Shown here one piece after another: positions 32,932 through 43,411 of a stretch of DNA of 64,000 bases. Source of the stretch: Saposhnikovia divaricata (taxonomy: Eukaryota > Streptophyta > Magnoliopsida > Apiales > Apiaceae). The stretch is taken from NCBI GenBank assembly GCA_036435485.1, contig CM071600.1, positions 58,153,546 to 58,217,545 of the forward strand, in the 5' to 3' direction. The number at the start of each line of letters is the position of its first letter. Position 1 is the stretch's first letter. The position numbers and the translations under genes were made by a program. Below the pieces are notes generated by a model. The model was not told the origin of the DNA and searched no databases. It saw only the letters and a list, made by a program, of their open reading frames with translations.

Positions 32932-35900
32932 TGTAGCAACCCAAATTTTCAAAATAATTTTTTTTTATTTTGCGTCGACCGATAGGTGTGATGAGAGAAG
33001 AGAATAGTTAAATATTATTTATAATAATTATTTGATTATGGAGCATTTATGTGATAAAATGTTGTTTGTGTATGGTTAAGTGAAAAATTGATTAGTTTAA
33101 ATTGTGTGAATTAAGTCAATGTGACTTAACTTCCTAAGTGATTATGTGAGTTACCTGAATTAAATCGATATGTATATGTGACTTATATGTAGAGTCAGTA
33201 TGATTAAATATGCTTATATGGATTTTTATTGCATTTAAAATGCTATTTCTAAGCGTTGTTTGATTTTTCTAAAATTCTTGGAGCATCGAAAAATCATGAA
33301 ATCTCTTTCATGATGTTTCTTCAGTATTTAGAAAAGTTTTAAAAATTCAAGTTTATTTTATTTGGACTCCAATAATTGTTAGAGGTTTTTAAAGCATGAA
33401 TTTCATTTTAGATAAATTATCTTGTAAAATCTCTAATTTAATGATTACAAGTCGTAAAAAATCATTTTTGGTAAGTATGTGTTCCTAATTTTATACTCTT
33501 GGTTATAAAAATAAGAGTTTGATTTATTTTGGGTTTTATGAATTTTTAAATGATTTTACCAAGAATATTTCTTTATAGAGACTACTTCTTGTAAAATCCG
33601 TATCTTCTTAAATAATGACTTCAAAAATATTTTAAAAAATACCTTGAGGAAGGTGATGTTGTGTTTTAAATACATGTGCAAATATTTTTATTTTTGACTA
33701 AATCTATTCATTAATTTGGATTTTAAAATGAATTTTACAATGCATATTTCATTTTAAAGTCTACTTCTCGAAAATTCCATAATTAAAGAATTATGGGTCC
33801 TAAAAATATTATTTTAAAGATTTGAGTTATTAAAATAATTAGTAGAATTATTTAAATACATTATTAATTTATTGTGGGGTTTTTAAAATTATAGAGGATT
33901 TATTGGTTCGTTAGTTATTTAATTAACGAACGGAATTCGATTCGTAGTCGATATATTTTAGAGGGAGTATAAAAAGAAAAAGATAGGGTTTTTCTCTCAT
34001 TTGAGAGCAGCCCCCATATTTCTTTCTCTCATTTCTCTCTCATCTCTTACATCTCTTTCATCTCTCTCATTTTCTCTCACTTGTTCTTCAAAGATCAAAC
34101 CATATTTTCTTATGGTTTTGATTCTCAAACTATGACATATATATACCCAAATTGATCCTCTCTCTGAGCTCTACACATCTATGTCTTCAAATTTCAGATC
34201 CAAACACTTTCATTTTCGGGTATAATTTTTGACCCATTTTCGTTCTTGAGAATTAAACCCCTTTTGTATATGGTTTTGATTCTCAAACCATAGCTTATAT
34301 ATATTCAAATCGAAGCTCTCATCGTCATCTACCTGTTTATGTAATCAAAAACATATTTCGAGAATCAAAATTTCCGGATCGGGGCCGGAACCCGACGACC
34401 TGGCGCGGCGCCGCCACCCGCGGTTGCTGCCGTCGCCGGAGCCGTTGTGTACAGCGATTTTTTGTTGTTGTTCGGGTTGTTCCGCAAGTTTGCTGTGGTT
34501 CTTGATGGGATTCATGTGTGGGTTTTGTGTATTTTGTGTTCTTGAAGCTTATTCTTGAATTTTGTGTGTGTATATGTATGTATATATATATATATATATA
34601 TTAGAGGTTGCAAGCATATTTAGTTTAAATTTCAGATTTAAAGAATTTATTTTTAAAAAATAGGTTTTAATAAAAAATAGGTTTTATTTAAAAATTTCAG
34701 ATTTAAAGAATTTATATTAAAAAAAATAGGTTTTAAAGAATTAATCTCTTATTAGTGTTTGGTTGACTAGAAATTGTAGTTGGTAAGGAGTTTGGGGGCA
34801 ATTTTCGATGTTAGGAAATCATTAGGTGGTTTCACCGGAATTGCCGTCATCGACATTGATAAATTGAAATCGGTGACTTGGAGTAATTAGTTAGTCCGTA
34901 TTGTTAGATTGGTGGTATTGAAAGATTGTTTGGTTTGTGTTTGGTTGAGGGGTTGCGACCCCGGATAGTTTGTTTTACGAAACGGTTATATCAAATTTTT
35001 CTAAAAATAAATGAATTATAAATGAGTTTTAAAAATGAAAAATGTTTTAAAATTTAAATTATTAATTAATTAATTATTTTTATTAGTTAATTAATGAATT
35101 GTAAAATGATTTAATAATTTAATTTATTAATTGATTATTATTTACTTAATCAATTAATGAATTATAATTTGATTTAAAGTTTTAAAAATTATTTACTAAT
35201 TGATTAATTCTTTCGATAATCAATTAATGAATTAAAAATGGATTTAAAATTATTTCTTCGATTATTGGTTGATTAATTAATTTATTTAATCGATTTATTT
35301 ATTAATTGATTAAGTAAATTAATTTAAGTATTTAAAATATTTTGAAAACTTAGTTAGGAGATTTATCACTCGAGTTTATATACTTATTTGTTTATGTGGT
35401 AATCGAGTCAATGTGATTACATGAATAATCGAGTATGTTTATATGATTAGTTGATTAGCTGATAGTGGTTATCGTAGTAAGACCCTATCAAGTTTAGATC
35501 ATGAGTTAGAGTTATTTTTTTTAGTTCAATGATTAAATGTTGCGACTCTAATCTATTGACGAAGAGTCCCTAAATGTATAAAAGTTTAATTGTTTTGAAT
35601 TGAGTTAGTAAGTAAGATTGTAAAGGTATAGTAATGATTATGAGTTAAGTCGTATAGTTATGCGTGAGTACTTGTTGTTTGGGTCGATTGTATTTCGGTA
35701 TTGGTAAGGTGAGCATACAAAGGGAGATGCAACCGAATTTTTTTAAAATATATATAACTTCTTTGATATTTAAACGGGCACATCTCTCGTATATGATCGT
35801 TATTATCAATCGAAAATATTAACTGAGTTACAAGTTATGTGATTAGAAGGTCGTGTGCATGCAAGATATACGAATATACGAATATTTGTTTACATGATTA

Positions 35901-37944
35901 AGTGTTAACGACTATAAGGATAGTCGTTATTGACTTTGAGTTTGATTTATGACTTAAGATTTGTCATGCATAAAGCCTTAATTGATATAAGTTATTAAGT
36001 ATATGTTGATTGATTGAATCGATGGTTGATGTGAGGTGTTGTATATACCGGGAAGCGTCCACTTTCAAACGGGACACTTCCGTCTTTTCCATTTTATAGA
36101 AATATTTGTGATTAAGATAAACGTATTAGGGTGTGCGTACTAGCGTCAGTAGACCATATGTTTATCCCGAAGACTAAAGTACTATATTGTGTTAACTATA
36201 GAATCGATGTGCGGACTCGATCGCGGTGAATCAGACATGTGGCAATCTCAAGCGCATCGAATCGGCAGAGGATCTAAGCAGAGGATTGGACACACGGGAT
36301 AGACGAAGGAATGTTTTCTCTAAATTGTCAAGCGTACTTATTAGCTAGGACCTAAGGCAAGTCTACTAACCGTACTCTTTTGTTCAGAGTATGCATGTTT
36401 TTTTTAAATATCTATGAAGAATGCTCTAGTATAATATTATGCTTTCTTAAAAATGAAAGTTCTGCAAATACCTTATTTAAACTCTTAAATTCGTGAGAAA
36501 TCGTTCAAGTCTTTCTAATCAGTTTTATAATTGTTTACAACTTATCCCAAACATGTGATTTTATCCATTGTGTTATAAAAGTTTACAATTGTTCTTTACC
36601 CCTATAAGAACTGTTTATATTCTGTCATGATTATGACACACTTCAATATCTGTTCGGAATGTGAATTCTTCTTTTTAAATATCCTTATCATATTGGAACG
36701 TACTTTTGACTGAGGCGCCAGTCACCAATTTCTATATTTACGTCATCGGTAGCAGTGACGCCTGATGATGTATAAGCATTGGCTTGGGATCCCCTTTCAT
36801 TTGAGGACCCGTATTGAGTGTACGGGATTGGAGCTCTATCATGGGTTGATCACCCAGCTTAGCTCGTAGCGTCTTATCGTAGTTCCAATCTTTAAGGGTT
36901 ATTCCTTCTGAAAAATCATATTTTTATTGTTGATAATCAAGCGTCGAATCTTTTTGAATTGTTCTAAATTAATTCGAGATTCAGATTGTCGTTGATGCAT
37001 TTGTTGCACAGTGACGGTTAAAAATCGAGAATGAATTGAGATTTTCTTATTTATTCATGAACTCATTAATGTCAGGCCGGTCTGGTAGCTAAGTATGCAA
37101 GTACTTAGTCGACAAGAGTGAGATTATGAATAATTGAGAATTTCTTGAATGTTTGTTTAATTGAGAGTTGATGTATCTTCGTGAATTTCTTAAAGGTTGT
37201 CTCTTAGTAGCTGAAGCATCTGTTGCTCAGTTATTCAAAGTTTTTATAGGAAATCGCTATAAAATTGTTGAGATAAATATCAAAATCGTTTATAAAGCTG
37301 TCGAGATGAATTTCTTGTCGAATTCTGTAAACTTCTTTCCTATTGAAAAATTTTCGTTGTGAATATTTCAAGAATGGTATCATCCTCAAGTTGGATTTTA
37401 GAACCTTCAAAGTTTTCCAAAAGTATTTTTTGTATACTCTATTATATACTTGCTGAGCGCCTCTTTCGCTCATTCTTGCTTTTGTTTAAATCTTATTCTA
37501 CAGAGATAGATAGTGGATGCAGTTGACTTAGTTTAGCTCGAAGCAGGGCAAGTCATGGATCGAGTTGATGTTCGGCTCAAAGTGATTCTGTATTTTGAGT
37601 CTGTCTACAAGATGTTTAGTTAGACTAGTATGGTATTCATATTCCTGAGTTGTAATATTTGTTGTATTAGAATATTGTGGTTGTTGTATACCTTATATCA
37701 AGGTGATACTAACAAAATATGATTGTATAAGAGATTGTTGTACCAAGAGTTCTAAGTTAATAAAAGAAGTTATTATAAGTGTTTTTGGATTTCTTGTTTC
37801 CAAGTCTATAACCTGAAAAGATTCTTGGTAGTTAGGGGTCGGATGTCATGTTTTAGATTAAATTTTGGCAGTTGATTGTTTGGTTGTTAAAGGTTTTCCA
37901 CGGTAGCGACCCATATCCCTGACCCCGGATTTGGGGGCGTTACA
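32932..37944 (+). mobile_element. 5.0-kb TG...CA unit with TSD, probable giant solo LTR
   Basis: Begins TGTAGCAACCC and ends GGGGGCGTTACA, flanked by a perfect 5-bp duplication ATTTA (32927-32931 and 37945-37949). No second terminal repeat copy, PBS, PPT or protein domain is visible inside, so it behaves as one very long LTR. A GTATAAAAAG box at about 33968, followed by CT-rich leader-like sequence, could be its promoter. LTRs of this size are known in Ogre/Tat-lineage gypsy elements. A non-autonomous LARD with diverged LTRs is the alternative. Confidence 0.7.
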
Positions 37945-40062
37945 ATTTAGAATATTATTTATTAAATGAATATTACTTTTGAATATTCATTTAAGTTCCT
38001 ATTTACTTAATGAATATTATTTTAAATATTCGTCTGAAGTTCTATTTATTTATCAAATATTATTTCAAATATTCCTTTCAAGTCTTAATATTAAATGAAA
38101 ATTATTTTGAATATTCATTTAAGTATGAGTAAAAGGCAATTTGGCTGGCTATCTTTTTTGCTTTTGGCAATTGGATGGCTGAGAATAATTTTTGACATTT
38201 TGTCTGGCTGTAATAAAATTTTTAAGCACTTGAGGGGCTTGACATTTGGTATGAGGGGCTGTAATAAATTTTTTTACATTTTGTCTGGCTGCAATAAAAT
38301 TTTTGACATTTTGTCTGGCTGTAATAAATTTTTTGACATTTTGTCTGGTTGTTAAAACATGAATTACCGAAAATATTCAAGTTTTTGGGTTAAATCCTAA
38401 CGGCACTTGACGGAAGCCCCTCAAGTGCTTAAAATTTTTATTACAGCCAGACAAAATGTCAAAAATTATTCTCAGCCATCCAAGTGCCAAAAACAAAAAA
38501 GATAGCCAGCCAAATTGCCTTTTTCTCTTTTAGTATTCATTTATTCAAAAAATACTTTCTCTTTATTCATTCGAAGAGTTATCGTGAGAAATACTTCGAT
38601 TAAAATATTCTTTCATACTTTTAAATATTCTTTAAATATTTCTTATTCGATAAATATTCTTTGAATATTAATTCAATGCCTTGAAACAACTTCAATATTA
38701 TTTATTCCTCTTCAAATGTTGTCTTCGACTTTGAATACTCTGAAATCTCTTCGGAGCCATATTATTATTATATTATATCAAGAAAGGTTCACAAATTTCA
38801 TTCTTCATTGAGTCTATCTTCCAAATATAAGGGAACCTTACTTGAGGGATGCTATTTATCATGTTGACTTCCCGGTCATAAATCTTTTGAAACTATTCTT
38901 TTACCTCGCAACTTGGTTGTTGTTTATCTATCAAATCATGTGTACCTTCTCATCATTCGAGGGGTAAGAATGTTGGAACAAGTTGGTATCCATTAACAAG
39001 CAGTAGCTTGGGAAATATTGGTGAGTTTTCCTTTCCAACTAGATGCGACTACTTTGTGGAGTCTTATCAACAAGTATTACACTTGGGGAAAGGGGTACAA
39101 ACTTTATGTTTCAGAGTTATGGATGTTATACGAACTAGGAGCCGCGTAAGAGGCCGAGTGACGCCGGTCCTGCAATGGCCCAACCGTTGGCCGGGGGGTT
39201 CCAGAGGGCGGTTGACAAGTAAATTCGTCGGTGCTTCCTTCTACATGTAGAGAACAAATGATGGGGAGCATAACATGTGACTGATCATCGTAAAATGTTA
39301 TGGCTCCTGGCGCGTCAATGCTCCGGAATTAGTTCACCTTTCAAATGTTGGAAATTTTCTGCAACACTATCGGTGTTGGCAGGTGAAAAAGTGATTGAAT
39401 CTTGAATTGCAATATTTTTCTACAAGTTCCTCTGTTATGATAAATAATGCTATCTTGCTTATCTTTGACATAGCAGATATTTCCACAGAAGTATATTTTT
39501 GAGTTACCTTGTAACTTCATCTTTCATATTATACTAGCATTATGTTCGTTAAATGCATGGCATATGGTTTCAAAATACTTTTGAACTGTTATATATATTG
39601 TTGTTCACTTATATTATTGTTGGTGGGCTATTGCTCACCCTTGCTTTATCTATTATATCACAACAACAGCTAGATCTGATGGTCGCATAAGGCGCAATTG
39701 GTGCAAGCAATTGATAGCAGTCTGAGGATTAACCGCTGAGATCATAGCTGCCACTGCTGAGTAAGAAGCTATTGGCAGGCTAGATGTTAGCTTTCGAGTA
39801 GCTAATGTATGTATTTATTTGGCATTTGTAAATGGATGGCAAAGAGCATGTTATAGTTAATGAAAATTCTTTGGGTTGTAAGAACTCAAACTTGTGATTA
39901 ATAATATTGAAGGTTACTCTGATTTCATCTCTGGGACTATAACGGGTGAGTGGTTGTTGTTTTGGGTCACAAGGTTGTAATTTCATTTATATTGGTTTTG
40001 AGGGTGGATATTGAGGTCGTAACGACCAGATCCCTGACCCCGGATCTGGGGGTGTTATAAGA
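37945..40062. other. Unresolved LTR-like sequence, right part
   Basis: Ends at CCCTGACCCCGGATCTGGGG plus TGTTATA, closely resembling the terminus of the 5-kb unit (CCCTGACCCCGGATTTGGGG). It is therefore probably the 3' end of a related LTR interrupted by that unit and by a MITE (38127-38527). No coding capacity recognised; the small ORF at 39008-39250 has no support. Confidence 0.55.
38127..38527. mobile_element. MULE-type MITE with long inverted repeats
   Basis: 401 bp. Ends GAGTAAAAGGCAATTTGGC and, inverted, GAGAAAAAGGCAATTTGGC, extending about 120 bp inward with few mismatches. The 9-bp flanks TTTAAGTAT and TTTTAGTAT match at 8 of 9. The interior repeats a ~31-bp unit containing GACATTTTGTCTGGCTG about four times. 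Confidence 0.85.
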
Positions 40063-40625
40063 GCATACTACACAGGCAACTTCTTCTACAAGGCTTGAAG
40101 ATAAGGTTATTTCTGCATCTGAGTCTGAAGATACAACAAGCACTTCCAACATTTATGTTAGTTCTGAAGTTCTAAAGGATTTTCAGAAATCTCAAATTGC
40201 TATTCAATCAAGACTTCAAACACTTGAAGATAACCAAGTCACAATTATTGAAAATCAAGTGGTTCTGATGAATCTCATTTGTTCTGTTACTGAATCTCTT
40301 GGAATTAATGTTGCTGATGTCAAAAAGGGGGAGATAAAAACAATTCAGAGGCAACAAATTGGGGGAGATGAACAGACTGGAAGAGATACAAGAACAACTA
40401 AGGGTGACAGAGGTGAATCTCACCAGGGAAGTGGTAAAGGAAAAGAAGCATCATATAGTTGAATTCTTTCTTCTAAGTACTAGATATTTGTCTACATCTG
40501 AAGAAGGAGGTACTTAACTTCATGATCTTAAATTCATAAATTCTATTCTGGTTGTATTGTTATTTGTTTTGACATCTACAACTTAGATTTATGCTTCAGA
40601 TTCTAAAGCATAAATAGGGGGAGAT
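40063..40625 (+). pseudogene. SIRE-type retrotransposon tail: ORF3 C-terminus and polypurine tract
   Basis: Reads the end of a Sirevirus-like post-pol ORF (VLKDFQKSQIAIQSRLQTLE, coiled-coil-like) to a stop at about 40461. A non-coding stretch follows, then AATAGGGGGAGAT directly before an LTR-like TGTTAGGAATAATTC. The LTR start shares only its first bases with the element at 15336, so this is a different family. The 5' remainder is missing, cut off by the LTR-like sequence on the left. Confidence 0.75.
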
Positions 40626-40900
40626 TGTTAGGAATAATTCATGAGTTGTGATGTTAAGAATAGAATTTACATATACTTCTTGTATATCCTGATCTTATAA
40701 AGGATTAGCACTGTATATAGGATATATGTGTTTGCTGTTAAAACGAATCTGAATTTCTATAATATCCATATTCATGTTAAATGGTTGGTGTAGATGCATC
40801 ACAACTGTGAAATATAGAGGATTTGAGATTTCCCAAAAGTATATTCAAGTTCGTACTGAGAGACGGATAACTCTTCCCCGGTTCGTTCATCCATTCATTC
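40626..40900 (+). repeat. Truncated LTR of the SIRE remnant
   Basis: Starts TGTTAGGAATAATTC right after the polypurine tract. Its end is not identifiable; sequence changes character around 40900, where the tandem-repeat region of the older element approaches. Confidence 0.6.
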
Positions 40901-40981
40901 AAAAAGAGCTGAAATTTATGAAGAAGGGTAACGTTTTAAATTTGTAAAGATATTTCACTTAATTGCAACTTGATTTCGTAT

Positions 40982-41760
40982 TTCAATCAACAAAAAACAA
41001 CCCACTGAAACTAGTTCTACATGTTTGGAATCACATTATCTCAAGCATTTCAGAAAAGTTAAAAAAGTAGGTAGAATTACAAAGGCAATTTAAATGACTT
41101 TGCAACTAGAATTGGCAGTTCAATCAACTCCATACAACTCAAAACAACATGTTCTACATGTTTTCAATCATATTATATCAATGCTTTCAAAACATTTTAA
41201 AAAAAAGGTACAATTACAGAGGCAATTTACATGCCTGTGCGAAAATGGAATTGGCAGTTCAATCAACTCAATACAACTCAAACCAACCTGTTTTCAATCA
41301 TATTATCTCAATGCTTTCAAAATAATTCAAAAAACAGGTACAATTACAGAGGCAATTTACAAGACTCTCCGCAACTGGATTTGGCAGTTCAATCAACTCA
41401 ATACAATTGAGAACAACCTGTTCTACATGTTTTCAATCATATTATTTCAATTCTTTCAAAACAATTCAAAAAACATGTACAAAATACAGAGACAATTTAC
41501 AAGACTTTCCACAACTCGATTTGGCACTTCAATCAACTCAATACAACTAACAACAACCTTTTCTACATGTTTTCAATCATATTATGTCAAGGATTTCAAA
41601 AAAGTCGTACAAAATAAGCACACAATTTAAAGAATCTGCTAAACTCATTTTTGCATTTCAATCGACTCAAATCAACATAAACCCAAACCAAATACAATCA
41701 AAAGTTCATCTAAATCAAACTTGTACAATTGAATTTGAAGTTTCAAATCTATATCTTAAT
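40982..41760. repeat. ~135-bp tandem repeat array
   Basis: Five full units starting at TTCAATCAAC or a close variant at 40982, 41119, 41258, 41388 and 41528, with a partial sixth at 41657; periods 129-140 bp. Each has a TTCTACATGTTTTCAATCAT core and a GGTACAATTACAGAGGCAA core with drift. The ORF at 41094-41630 simply reads through the repeats. The array lies near the right end of the second MULE. Confidence 0.93.
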
Positions 41761-42016
41761 TTTTCAACTCAGTAAATAGATACAGATTAGAGAATCGAGC
41801 ATACCTTTTCAGAAATTTGAAAAAATCGTATTTGATTGTTGCAGAATCCACTCGTTTTGATGATGAATTGATAGAGAATCTGTTGAAATCAGAGTTTTGT
41901 TATCAAACAACTAACATAACGACCACAACTAATAACTATACTGGTGTATTTTTGCAAACTTTTTTTTTATAGATATAGTATAAATACACATAATATAGTA
42001 TTTTTGCAAATATCTC

Positions 42017-42353
42017 TTTTTAAAAAAAGTAAAAAGGTGAAATTTTACTTTTAATAATATATTTATCAAAAACCTCTTTATAATATCATACGATACTATA
42101 AATAAATTATAAAAAAATTAAAAATAATCCATGTTTTACACAGGCTATAAGCAAGTTTTTTTTATAAAAACTAAAGTTCATACAAGAATCGGGCAATTAT
42201 TTGTGCCTCGTTAATTAACAAATTCTATCATATGATTTGTCATGATTCTCATTAAAATTATCGATTTCATATGATTTCCAAATTTAAATAAAATACTAGT
42301 TATAGTAATATTTTTGTTATTTTATTTATCAGCATCACACCTTGTTATAAAAT
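42017..42353. other. AT-rich spacer between two MULEs
   Basis: No ORF or recognisable element. Confidence 0.6.
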
Positions 42354-42430
42354 GGGTGAAGGCCCAAAATAATCAAAATTAAATACTGTTTGTCCAAAAT
42401 ACTGATTTCCAAATATTTGGCCCTAAATAC

Positions 42431-42590
42431 AGACTGGTCACGGAGTTTCGTCCACCGTATTACACTAATACGGAGTACCGTCCACCGTATTACACTAATA
42501 CGGAGTACCGTCCACCGTATTAGCGTAATCGGAGGACCGTCAACCGTGACAAGATTAGATACGGAAGACTGTCCACCGTGATACACTTAG
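42431..42590. repeat. ACGG/CCGT palindromic subterminal block, left
   Basis: About five units of the kind ACGGAGTACCGTCCACCGT spaced about 30 bp. Each can form a small hairpin. Similar units occur at 43150-43320, 46243-46440, 63230-63300 and inside the 6241-6632 MITE. Confidence 0.85.
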
Positions 42591-43411
42591 TTTTATATCC
42601 AGGCCATCTTTATTGTTTGTATTTGTCTTCCAAGTTCTATCTTTAGTCCAATCATTCAAAACAGTTGGCTTCAGGTACTCAAAATGGATGAAAGAACTGG
42701 GGAGGAATTGACGTATATACAGTGCATCACTGGAACTTACGTAGAGACGGTTCCAAACCCTCTATACTTGTCGTCTTGGAACATCTACAGCGGCCATATC
42801 TTCAGAATTTGGATATTATTAAAATCCAAATACGTTTCAACAATAACCTTAGAAGACAACTTTCAATACATAAATGTTGGTTAACATTCACAATTTGGAC
42901 GACTTTAACGCCATCAACAGAAGGTTTTATGTGTAGATTTAAATTTCATGTAATGAATTATCTAGAGCAATTGGGTGTAATTTCAATTAACAATGTAATT
43001 AGGGCAGTTCAATATTTTTGTAATAGGTATGAAAATCATATTGTTCAAATTGATCAAAGAGAATCAATACAATTTGCCCTTTATTGAATTTATGTGTATT
43101 ATATTGAACTAGTGTTTTGTAATGCAATTTCAAAGCTTCTCTACGTATTAAGAGTAATACGGAATACTGTAATCCGTAATAGGACCTGACACGGAGCTTG
43201 GAAATCCGTAATAGGACCTGACACGGATTATTGGATAGCGTATTAGGACTAACACGGTAAACCGTACTCCGTAATAGGAGTATACACGGTGTTACGTCTA
43301 GCGTGTATGGTATATGTATACTAACCCACAGACCCGAGCAGCCACTGCCAATTGCCAATCAAATCTCTCCCAAATATCAAGGTAATGTTCTCTATTTGAA
43401 ACCCTAGTTTA
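42591..43411 (+). other. MULE 5' region ahead of the transposase, with second ACGG/CCGT block
   Basis: Non-coding as far as I can tell. 43150-43320 has further ACGG/CCGT units such as CACGGTAAACCGT. ORFs at 42684 and 42722 overlap in different frames and match nothing known to me. The transposase promoter should lie here. Confidence 0.6.

Larger units (their letters stand above)
29836..42016 (+). mobile_element. Probable MULE carrying a DUF1985-type gene, heavily invaded
   Basis: The left end GAGAATTTGCCAAAAATACT (29836) matches the inverted right end GAGATATTTGCAAAAATACT (ending 42016). Flanking 9-mers TTTATAATA and TTTTTAAAA agree at 7 of 9 positions, a possible eroded TSD. Inside are a broken DUF1985 gene, LTR-retroelement insertions, a SIRE fragment and terminal tandem repeats. 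DUF1985 genes are known from Kaonashi-type MULEs with Ulp1-like proteases, but no Ulp1 domain is visible here. The outer limits are inferred. Confidence 0.55.

Noticed and set aside
38095..38355. Repetitive ORF with ILSGCNK repeats
   Set aside because: Reads through tandem units of a MITE hairpin; not a gene.
39008..39250. ORF of 80 codons in the LTR-like region
   Set aside because: No homology recognised and no splice or start support; it lies in retroelement-derived sequence.
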